Below are positions 48,401 to 60,400 of a stretch of 64,000 nucleotides of DNA, in pieces (the stretch's first letter is position 1; every line of letters starts with the position of its first letter). The notes beneath the pieces were generated by a model, which saw only the letters and a list, made by a program, of their open reading frames with translations, searched no databases and was not told the origin of the DNA. Origin of the DNA: Agrypnia vestita (lineage: Eukaryota > Arthropoda > Insecta > Trichoptera > Phryganeidae); NCBI GenBank assembly GCA_016648135.1, contig JADDOH010002093.1, positions 1-64,000 of the forward strand, in the 5' to 3' direction. Both the position numbers and the translations under genes were made by a program.

Positions 48401-51400
48401 GAGACAGAGAGTGTGAAAGAGAGAGAATAGGTTTATAAGGACGCAAATAAATGATTTATCTTCAAAACTGTAGAAAATTATGATGACTAGAATTTTTAAT
48501 ATCGATATAAAATTTAAGCAGGCAATAATGAAGAGTTGAATAAAAAAGTTAAAATAAAAGTAAAGATTAACGAGTTAGAATGGAAATTGTTAGTGCATAA
48601 TAATATTATTTGAGTTGTCCTCGAAGCAGTGCGTATGACACTGGCTTTTCACACCGAGGGTTCCGAGTTGGATTTCTGATGAGGTCACAATAAATCTATG
48701 CGATTTACCCAAGCCTGGGGATGTGTTTTGCCTCAATAATTAGACCTCACGCTCAAAAAAATAAAAATAATATGTTGGCTAGCATCTTACACTGTAACAG
48801 GCGTCCCATAAATACCACAACACTGAAGACTGACAGCAGAAACACAATGATGTTGATGGCGATTCCGGCCTCAAAGGAGTACCTGACCATGAACCATCCC
48901 AGGTAGTCAAAGTAAACCATCTTCCCTTCGGCATTAGCCTGCAAGACATAAAGTACATTTGTAAATCTTCAACAAAACAGTGTCCAAAGTACGTGGGATG
49001 TGGTCCGTGAAATAAATTGTGCCTCTAGCTAGAGAAAAAAAAATTATAATCTGATTTATACGTTGATAATTATATAAAATTCATCCCAGCATTATTAGGC
49101 AGTATGTATATACAAATTGGTCACGCTTAAATATGCCGTATTCAAATAAATATCTATCATAAAAATAAATAATACAAAATAAATAAATAAAAAGAATTAT
49201 TAACAAGAAAGTGATTACTAGGCTGTCGATTTTTTTTTGCGTGGTGCAATTCTAATAGAGACAGAATGGTTCCAAATTAACTCAAAATTATATGTGTAAA
49301 ATATTATTGAAATTGAGAATCAACTCCAGTCTCAAAATTTTCCTCTAAATTTGAAAAAAAAATTATTGTATTTTCTGGTTGGAATTAATGTTACTGCAAA
49401 TTGAGACGTTATGTTTATTTTAATACTTTCATACACAAAATATAGTCCTTTGCCATAAATAATACCAAAATAACAATTATATGCCTTTATTGGCTAAATC
49501 TAAGATAATGGTCCCATTGCATATACAACGAAAATGATTATTTCACTACATTATTGAATGTGCTAATAACAAAAGATAATTTACGTTTAAAAAGTAAGTA
49601 ATAAATAAGATATTACACTTTAAAGTTTCGAAAAATGCACTGCATATTTTGACATTTCATAGGCAATATATGAGGCTAGGTTAGGTTATTAGGTTTGGTT
49701 TGGTTAGGTTATTACGTTAGGTTAGGTTAGGTTATTAGGTTTGGTTTGTTTAATTTAGATTACGATTATTTTAGTTAGATTAAAATAACAGGACATTAAA
49801 TTATATAGTTACATACTTATTTTCATTGTATGAACAACGGGACCATATTCTTGGATTATTCCACTTTATTTTGACAGTAAATAAGTTGAGGTGAGGTGAA
49901 CGGTTGCACCGAACTACGGTTGTGCGCAACAACTCGTGCGTCAATACTGCCCCGGTTACTTAAGAGAAAGCTCGCGATGTAGCTGTGAATCGAACTCGGA
50001 GATCATTGAAATGTCCCTTGCTTGGTGAAATTCATGATATAAAAGACAATTTGTTGCCAACTTACGAAGAAGTGATTAAGTTTTATGAGATAAGTCAAGT
50101 GTAGTGATGTTTTAAGCGTACCTTTCGATTTTGGGCGTTAGCTTACAAAAATTCAAAAAAAGGTGGACAAAAACCGTCTTCCAAAATTTGATAGATATTT
50201 GGGCAAGCTTGGGTGGATAGTGAACGTTACAATGTGTAAAGTGATCATTAAAGCCAGCCTCGAAGACAGGTCGTCAGCCCTGTGACACCCGCACCAGTCC
50301 ATACATTATTTCCATTAAAATTTATTTATTTATTTATTTATTCATATGCCAATCGGCTATATACATTGATTTTACAAGAATAATAGACTTAAATGAATGG
50401 ATTAGTAAAATTGCACATATATAAAAAAAAATACTAGCATAGTAACAACATGGTATAATCATATAGGGTTGAGGGTAATTTTAATACTGTGATAACAATC
50501 TTTTTGCCACTGATGACAATGAGACGTATGATTCATCGAAGAAGTTGATATCAACACAGTGGCTATTCACCAAATTGGCAATCCTATTTCTTGGGCCATT
50601 GTACACGTAACTTTTTGTGGATTTAGTGGTTTCCAACAATCTACGCACTCTTAGATCCGGCCTAGCAGTGATAAAATGTTGTCATCTCTGTAAGATATCT
50701 ATAATTTGTAATTCGAATCCCTCATTTTTCAACTAACCCTTTTAGTTCATCGGAAGACACACATAATTTAATAATTAAACGCTACTGCTTCTTCAAACTT
50801 TTAAATTCACTTTGTGGCACCACTTTACAAATAAAATAATAAAAACTTTGTTTTAACCACACTTAAATTTTGTTTCAACACGTTTTGAGAGCGATGCTCC
50901 CTTCTTCAGGACGATAAATGTACTGAAATTAATGGTCACATATAAACAGATTTGATTATGGCGGGAGGGGGTTGGAGGAGGCATGCTTACAATGACGCAG
51001 TACAAAATAATTATAATGGGAAAAGGTTTAAGAGAGAGCTATTTACAAAGTTTATTTGAATATTTATAATATTTAAGTTTCTATTAAATCCTTATCATAT
51101 CTTGTTTTGTGAAAACAGACAATATATTTTATTTTTCACAGATAATCCTAACATTAAACAATTTTATATGAATAGCCAATAAAAAAATTTATTCAATACA
51201 AATATAATTAAAGAAAAGCAAAAAAATCATATTTTTAGTTGAAAATCTCAAAATTTATAGTTTGATGACATCAATCGTCAACAAATTAATTTGAAAAAGA
51301 TAAAAGATTATTGAATTTACCCACTCAAAAAATAGGAGGAGACAAAGATTAGATACGATTTTTCAAACCACCGTCATAAATTATTTAGCTACAAGTATAA

Positions 51401-54400
51401 TATTAAATTAAATATATATACTCCAGAGAAAATAATTAAAAATTTTAAATACCTGCATGTTATTAATTTCTGGCGCAATTCCAAGGGCCCTCAGGAGAGC
51501 CAGCGTGTTGTCCCCCAGGTGCTGATGACTGCCGGGAAAAATGTAAGCTTCCATGTCGTAAATTGTGTGATAAACAAAGCCGTTGTGGCAGAAGGCAAAA
51601 TCTAAACCTAGAAGTTCACAAAACCTATAGATAAATCATAATACATACACGAGAGCGGCAGTTGGTGCCTGACTGTGCACCAAAGACGAGGCAAAAGAAT
51701 TAAAAAATATTGACGACTATTTGACACAATACTATCGGCTGTCTACATGCCATTGGTGTACATAATATAGACAGAATGTTAATAATGCCGATTTTGAACA
51801 CAAATTCACATTGTTTAACCGTTTTACTGCTGACCATTTTTCACATACTGTGCAAAAATTGTGTAATTTTAAAAAATTTAATTAAGTTTAATTAAGTGTT
51901 CACAAAAATTTCAATATTTTTATCAAATATAGAGAGATTTTCGTAATTCTTTAAGTTATAGTTATATAGGTGACATATCAAATTATCCAAATAAAACAAA
52001 AAGGTTGCTGTAACTGTATTTATTTATATTTATAAAATAAACAAACGATGGAGATTATAAAAGAAAATTATTTGCAAATATGTTTCCCCACACAAATTCC
52101 ATGCACTCCCTTCTTACAAATGCGCGTTCTTCGATTTGTAGACATTCTGATTTCATCGTCACTGTCACTACTTTCATTAGGAGAAAGATTTTCACTCAGT
52201 GTTCCACAAGTGTCTTCATCATCACTACTTGTCATCTTATGAGCGGTAATAATTAATTTTTACTAATAAAAAAAATATCAAAATTGATTTTTAACCACGA
52301 TATAAATGTAATTTAAAATTGACGAATTAAAAAGGATTTACACGCGCGCAATGCGACACACCCACTCAGTTCGATATATCGACGCTACGCAGTTTACGCG
52401 CACTTATAATGCGTCGCTATATCAACGGTTCGCAGTAAAACGGTTAAAATCGCTTTATTTTAGAAACCAACTGGTTTCGGAACCGCTGTTCTATTAATAT
52501 GTATCTGGTTTACCCTGGCACTTCCGAAGTGGATTTCGTTAAGACACCCTGACTTCGGTACGGTATTGCAAGACAATACTTAACCTACTTCAACACTCAC
52601 TCATCACATCAGCTTTTATGATGGACCCTGCAATGGGATCCGAAACGTTGGCCAGAGAGGTCACATATACACGGCAGAATATCCCAGAATACTATACACA
52701 GATGATTTCATTGAGAATCCGTAGCTAAAAATTCACATCACAAGCTTACCTGGCATGCCCCCGAAGTCCCTGAAAATCCTAAAGTCCGTGTCGGATGGAA
52801 TGGCTCCACTCTGGAACAATTCTTCCCCCATCACATGTCCAAATGGATATGGCGCATTACGGGCATAGTACTAAAAGAGTTTAAATAATTTTTAGTCTGG
52901 TATAATACAATAATAATAAAAATATAAAGTTACGATTGCTTGCTGCTAGGCCCTGGAATTTGCAAAAAATCGTAAAACTCGTGAAAAAAGCACTAATTTC
53001 GTGAAAAACATACATGTATTTTGGCCAGTTTCAAGAAACCATATCGAAAATGCAAATATTTACTATGCCAAAGCAAAGATTGCGCCATTTCTATTACCGA
53101 AGTAACCAATATTGACATATTTGCTGTTTTCACTTGCAAAAGAATTAAATCATTTTTTTTAAATTCATCATGTTTGGATAGATGTAATCAAAAATGTTTA
53201 GTTATCTTTGAATTTATTTAACATTAGAAATATTATCAAGTGACTAATAATAAATAATTTGTATAATATTTCTACACATTAATATTACTATACGTATTTA
53301 AAAAAAATCTGAACATGTGCTACTTCGTGCGATTTCGCTACCTGGTTGCTGTTTGTGATAACGGCAGGGTATATCATTTTTATAATAAATATTCCACAAT
53401 ATTTTTCACACCTCTCCCTTTCACAATTTTTTGTGAAAATCTGAAAAATAGACTAAAAAATTTTTAAAAAAATCTTACATTGAATAGCCAGGCATTTCCC
53501 GGTCCCGATTGAAAGAGAATGGCCCTCCCGCCAAGTCCACCGGCTTCCAAATTTAGGAAAAGTCGAGCGGACGCAGCCCATTTATGTTTCAAGAAAAGAT
53601 GTGCAGCCTACAAAAATAAAATACATATCTCTAAATAGTCCATCAGTCGATTTAATGATCGAGAAATGTAAACTGCTGATACAGTTAATTGATGAACATT
53701 TTTTTAAATAAGACATACCTCCAAAAACAGAATGATAAAATATGATATTTGCCATGGAAATGGCTAGAGAATTTATGTCTTTACAAATTTGTTTCGTTAC
53801 TTTTAAGGAAGATTCAACGACTCTCACAATTTTGAAACAAATGCGTAAGTATGCCAAAGATGCATCATTTTAAACAAAAACAATGAATTACGATACCTCA
53901 ATAAACAAGAAACAACATATTTAAACTTCGCGGCTGACCAAAAATATTCCAGCTGCCGTAACAATGCTGTAGACATTAAACAGCTCTTAGCCTTGATGAA
54001 ATGAGCCAGTAGAGATATGGGATTAACTATAAACATAGACAAGATAGCAATTACATAACAATTTGGAAATTATGATATTAATAAAGTATTTGGTTTAATG
54101 TCTTTGTTTTTCACGGTCATTCAGGAGTAATTAACGAGTATTCTTCTGGTCAGGGTAATTAGGTATTGATTTGCAATACCGTGACGAAAGCAGGGTGTAT
54201 TGTGTACTGACTTGCAATAGAGTAGAACTTCTTTAATTCGAAATTCAAGGGACTCAAAAAACATTTCAAATTATGCAGTACCCCGTTAATTCGAAATTCA
54301 AGGTACAAAAAAAATTGCGATGCGATTGCGAAATTCGCCAAGAATTGTAAAACTCATGAAAAAAGTAATCAATTTTCTGAAAAAGTCTGTATTTTTGCAT

Positions 54401-57400
54401 ATTTCAAGCAATCATTTCGAAAATGCAATATTTATTACGCTAATACAAAGATCATGACATATCTATTACTAAAGTAGATATTACCACCCTACCTACCCGA
54501 TATTGAAATATTTGTTATTTTCACATGCAAAAAAAATCGAAATATTTTTTCAATTTCAAAATAATTCAAATTACTTGGCCTAGGATATTTTGATTTATAG
54601 TTCAAGGGGCTAAAAATTGTTTTGAATTACGAATCAGCATGGTTTTGGAATTATCGGGGTTAATCTACTATGAAATCAACATCTTGGGACTTTATTTAAA
54701 AATATCAAATTATGGGAAATTTCGAATTATCGGGGTTTGAATTAATTGGATTTTAATGTACTGTGCAATACATTAACCACAATATCAACAATCATAACAA
54801 CAAATCTGCCCTGGTAATGGACCCCGCAATGATATCCGAAATGTCAAAAAGCAAAAAGATTGTATATACACGGTCAATATCCCAGAAAACTCTTTGATTT
54901 AATGTCAATCTCTGACAATCTAGAAATAAGAATACTTACTTGCAGTGGTGTTTCTTCGGCCCCGTTGAATAGAAAAATGACATTATGTGTGAGGCGGACT
55001 TCGGCCTTAGAAAGAACTCTAATCAACTCCATCATCACTGCACATGAAATCCCATCATCAGAAGCACCTGGTGAAAAATATTATTAATTTAAAGTTGCGA
55101 TACAAATAGTCACAATAAATCTGTAAATGGGAACAAGAATACCGAAGTCCAATGACACTAAGACCCGGTTGTTTCAAGTTTGATCAAAGTAAGCGGTCGA
55201 TTAAAGCATAGATTTTTACAAAAACGGATCGTCTGATTGGTGGAGAACGTAAAAATCTATGCTTTAAAAGAACGCTTACTTTAATCCAACTTGAAACAAC
55301 CGGCCCTTAGGCATTAAAATGAAGTTACAACAAATATTTATATTTAAAGCATTGATTTGGATTTGTTTAAACATGGAGACTCGTTAAATATATCTCGCTC
55401 TCATGAGAAAGATGAAATTACTGAGGGGGACAAAGCTATGCGATTAATGAATATTTTTTATAGGGATGCATCGATACGCACTTTTGCCAGTACAATACTG
55501 ATACCGATATTTGTAAAAAAGTATCGAAAATACCGATACCGATGCGGACAGTGAAGATTTCAAAAGGAGAAAAAAATTGTTGGTTTAGTTTAAACAGACG
55601 AAATTATGTGTATAATATTCATAAACAATGTTTACCTAATAATGAAATTTTAAAAATTGTAATTAAATAAAAACAGAACATTATGTTCAGATTATTATAT
55701 GAGAAGCTTGTTGGTGTAGTGGTCATGATGCTCGCCTAGTGATCTGGTGGTGGTTGGTTCGAGCCCCATTCCAAAACACCAGCAATTTAGTCCTATTTTC
55801 ATAGCACAGGCTTTTGGCTTAGTTCGAGAATAGTAAGAATATTGACGAGACATGTATTCCGTGTTCGGAATGAAATTATGAAATGCGGGGATTCCCTGAG
55901 TGTAGATAAATTGTGCCGCATTTAAATATGAGTAAATTAAGTGCAAATATGGCGCGTTTACACACGGATTATCTATGGTGCGAAATTCAAAATGTGTTGG
56001 TGTATCGGCAAATTAATATCGCCGATTCCAATATATCGGAAAACCCACAATATCGCCGATATATCGGTATCGGTATCAGTATCGGATGCATCCCTAATTT
56101 TTTACTTCAGAGACTGAAAGCTTGTAGAACAATAAAAACTTGCCATAACTAGTTGGAACAGTATCGTAATGACAGTTGAGTAGAATGCCATGCTCCTTGT
56201 TAGACCCCTCCAAAATTGCAATAACATTCTGAATGCCGTCATAAACATTTGTGAATCGAATCTTGAAATCCAATGTATATGCACCACTACCTTTTTGTAT
56301 CTGAAAATTAATAAGTACATACCTGTTATTAATTTTATTATCAAGCAATATAGTAATCTAAAATATTAATAAAATGTCTAATAAATTAATCATTGACAAT
56401 ATGAGTTCGTATAAAGCAGCCGTACTCAACCTGCGGCCCGCCAAGCTTTTATATGCAGCCCGAAACACATTTATTATCAGGAACGTGATATAAAAAACCT
56501 GGCATCGTAAGTTTTGAATATCATATTGACTGAATTCAATGACACGGTCGACTGCAGTCCGTCTTTGTCTAACACGTGTTTCGCAATTCTACCGTGCTCT
56601 TTCGATATTGTTTTTTCTTTCACCGAAGCCCGCGTCTGTCCTACATGAAATGTGTGGTTATTGTTGTGCTCTTTCTTACTGTATTTAACTGCGACGTACA
56701 ATATTCTGATCTCTTTTACTCACTAGCCGAAAATACGAGAGTAATGAATAAATATTTTTTAATTAAAAAATCTATAAATTCATAAAAATTTAATTTAGTA
56801 ATTTTGGCAATGATTACAAAAAAAATATGACATTTTAGTTTTGTAAATAAGGTAGATATTTAACATTTTCTGCGACATGTAGACCTACATTACTCCACCG
56901 ACACACAGGAGTTAAAAATATATATTTTTGATTAATCAAGTGGCGGCGCCCTAATCTTGAATCAAACGGGTTTCAACCAAAACTGTTTTTCGCTACATGA
57001 ATTTTTTTTTCCTCAAATCCGTATAATGTTGAGTTACAGCCCGCGTAACTTAGCAAACAAATGTATGTGGCCCGAAGAAAAAAAAGGTTGAGTACCGCTA
57101 GTATACAGTTTTATTATCTCCTAAACTCGCTAATAACAAAATATATGTTCACATGACAATGTAACCATTATTAAATTATAACATTACAGTACATCATTAC
57201 ATTATCGTAGTAAGTTGCTTCGTCGAATTATAGAATACATATTAGTTTATAGAGCAACCAGCAATCAATGGAAGCGAAATGGAATCATACCAAGACAAAT
57301 TAATTCACTTTAATCTACTGTCTATCTAATAGAAGAATAATCATTGATTTAATGATCTTCTATAATAAGTATAATAATTGACTTGTCTGTCCGTACTTGC

Positions 57401-60400
57401 TGGAATGACAACTTTAGATAATGACTGAGATAGAGTGTAACACGCAATCAGCAAGCGGCTCATGTTGAGCGGTCACGCTAGGGTTGTTATTAATTATTAT
57501 TATTTCCCTTGATTTTTCATGGGTGTATGGGTAGTACTATATAAAATTATAAACGGTTACCTACCTTGATGTACAAAATGTTCTTTGCGAAATTAAAATA
57601 ACAGTTCACATTAGAAGCACCTCAATAAGCAATACATTTCATTAAAAAAAAATTGAATGTGAATATCAGATACTCTTCTACCATTTTTCCAATACAATGA
57701 TTCATTAAAATGTATAATATTCTTTATTCGCAAAGCAATGTAGACATATTTTGAGACTGCAAATCAAAATTCAAAATTAACATTTTGTTGCAATTGACAA
57801 TATTATGATCATTGATGCAACAGATAAAACAACTTCCTTGTGTGATTATACCTTTGTAATACAATAATATGAAATTATTTAGAAGAGATTATGTTTTACC
57901 ATCATGCACAAAAGTTATGGGTGTACGCCTGTGTTTGGGCAAAACTAAATACAGTAAAACCTCATTCGAAATTCAAGGAACCCAAAAAAAACATTTTGAA
58001 TTACGCGGAACCCCATTTATTCGAAATTCAAGACAAAAAAAAAATTTAAATCGCAATACAATTGCGAAATTCGCCAAAAATCGTAAAAACTCGTGAAAAA
58101 AGTGTTTAATTTAGTGAAAAACGTCTGTATTTTTGCATATTTCAAGAAATCATTTTGAAAACGCAATATTTATTATGCTGATACAAAGACCGCCACATTT
58201 CTATTACTAAAGTATCCGAAATTGACATGTGTTATCACTTGCGAGAAAATCGAAATATTTTTTCAATTTCGTCAAATTAAAGAAAAAAATTAATTATGTT
58301 AACTAAAACTTATTGATTTATTGCGCAAGGGGCTAAAAAAATTATTTCGAATTACGAATTACCGGGGTTAATCTACTATGAAATTAGCATTTTGGGTGTG
58401 AAAAATTTTGAATTATGGCGAATTTCGAATTACCGGGGTTCGAATTAAATTAAACTGTATGTGAAATAAAATAACAGAGCTATGATTTAAAATACTTTCA
58501 AGGAGAGAAAAGGAATCAAATCCTTGGAGACCACCAAATTTCGAATTAACAGGGCTTTACTGCATTATTAAATCAGTATTAATCTTATATTTCTGATAAG
58601 CCTAAGATCCATAATATTGCTCCACGGGTAATTGTTGTATCCATTGATAATAAATTAGCTAGCAAACAAAGAAAATTATATCTGCAGTTATTAAAATGTC
58701 ATAACATAACCCCTAGATAAACCGGTTATCATGTTAAAAAATATTCCAAGTAATTCCAACCTGCAGACAAATTTATATTTCGTTGAATAATTTCTTAACA
58801 TATCTAAAATCTCTTAGATAAAGAGATCCGGCACAATGTGTCCTTGTTAAATGATAACTTTTTAAAATTAATATTTTGAGAAAAAGTAAGTTTATAAATT
58901 TAATTTAAAGAAGCGCAACAAATAATTGTGTGTGATTACATAGTTAATAGAATTTTGAATCAATTTTATAAATCTCTTCCGTTTCAAACAAACAAAGCAG
59001 TTTCCTTAAAAATGTTCTCAGGTTTTCATGGCCGTTCAGAATCTTATGTGTATAATTTTCTGGGATATTCTGCCGTGTATATGTGACCTCACTGGCGGAC
59101 GTTTCGGATCCCATTGCAGGGTCCATCATCAGGGCTGATGTGATGAGTGTGTGTTGAAGTGTAAGTTAAGTATTGCCTTGCAATACCGTACCGAAGTCAG
59201 GGTGTGTCCAAGTTTGTGTTAGGTTTAGTACTGGATTGCAGTAACGTGTCGAAAGCAGGGTGTGTATGTCTTAATGTAGTGTGTTGTGCTTCCGTGTCGG
59301 ACACATGTGTTGTCAAGAATTTCTGTAGCGTTATGTCGCTGTTTTATCTACTGTCGGAAGTCGGACTGTGCGAAGTCGTCGATTTAATTGATCCTGCAGC
59401 GCCGGATACCACGAGGTTTTTAATTTAAGACTGCCATTCCTATTAATATTTACCGGGTGCTTGTACATTTCGATTGCCTCTTTGACCAGGCGCGCGTGGT
59501 GACTCTTGGGCTTTCCTAAGATTTTCGGCTCAATTGAAAAATGGCGGCCCGTATCTAGAAAGTGCTCAGCCAATGCCGATTTTTTCTGGATGACCGAATT
59601 TGCATGCTTTTTTATGCTCGTCAACCCTCTTTGAAATCGTACGTACTGTTTGTCCCACATCATACACTTTGTCGCAATCTTGACAGTTGCTCAAGAAACA
59701 GAAGATTAAGACAGCCTATAAACACCATCGGTCTCAGGGGGATCCCGATCCTTCGCTGGTCTTAAGAGGTCCTTAACCTTGTGGTTTGTGCCGAACACTG
59801 AACACAAAAGCCGCGAAGCGACGACCATAGCTGACCCCACTGTCAAGCAGCAAGCTAATAGCAATGGCCACGTAGCGGCTACTATGGGCCACACAGCAGC
59901 TGAGACAACCGCCTGCAGGGCCTAGCAGAAAACAATCAGCAATAGCCAATTGCTTAACTGCTAGTGAAACATTATTTCTACTGATTATGATGTTTGTAAA
60001 TTAGATATATCTTAATCACTGTTTAAGTTGTTGGCATAATAATATATTTTATATAGTTGTGTTTGATTTGAATTTTTTGCTCACCTCATACAAGAGTGAC
60101 TGCGAGCTATGAGCGTTTAGTTGTGCAGTTTCCAGCTCTCTCATCAGAATGTTCGGCGCCTGGATCCTGTTCTGCAGAGTGCCCACGACCCTGGGACCCA
60201 GACTGGTTAGTTTGCGGAGAGTATTTCTAGACCTCTCCCCACTGAACAGTCGGGTGTTGTTGATCTGCAGAGTAACAAATAATTAGTTTATTTCAAATGG
60301 AACAAAACCGTATATGTATAATAATTATGCAGTTTCAGAATTCTCTAGGTTTGTGAAATATAGAGCATCTATATATTAATTACCCTAACCAATGTCGTAC

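Larger units (their letters stand above)
59005..59712 (-). mobile_element. Penelope-like element 3' part
   Basis: The minus strand has, in order, a GIY-YIG-type endonuclease remnant, tandem 'CCTGCTTTCGACACGTTACT' / 'CCTGACTTCGGTACGGTATT' non-coding units, a hammerhead-like core at 59101-59132, and the terminal 'GAACGGCCATGAAAACCTGA'. No reverse transcriptase was found upstream; a Helitron-like piece begins at about 59713 instead. Confidence 0.75.

Noticed and set aside
49676..49750. A true telomere or chromosome end
   Set aside because: The tract is short, degenerate and enclosed within introns of a single-copy gene.
53582..54042. Minus-strand frames with [15 protein letters not shown] as a possible gene
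   Set aside because: No domain, no splice-bounded exon and no phase match to ERMP1; possibly an old transposon remnant, but not supportable.
56477..56701. A 74-aa minus-strand protein containing VGQTR, first taken as a GIY-YIG remnant
   Set aside because: Only one short resemblance, no preceding Cys pair or following conserved residues, and it is inside a hAT-like element.
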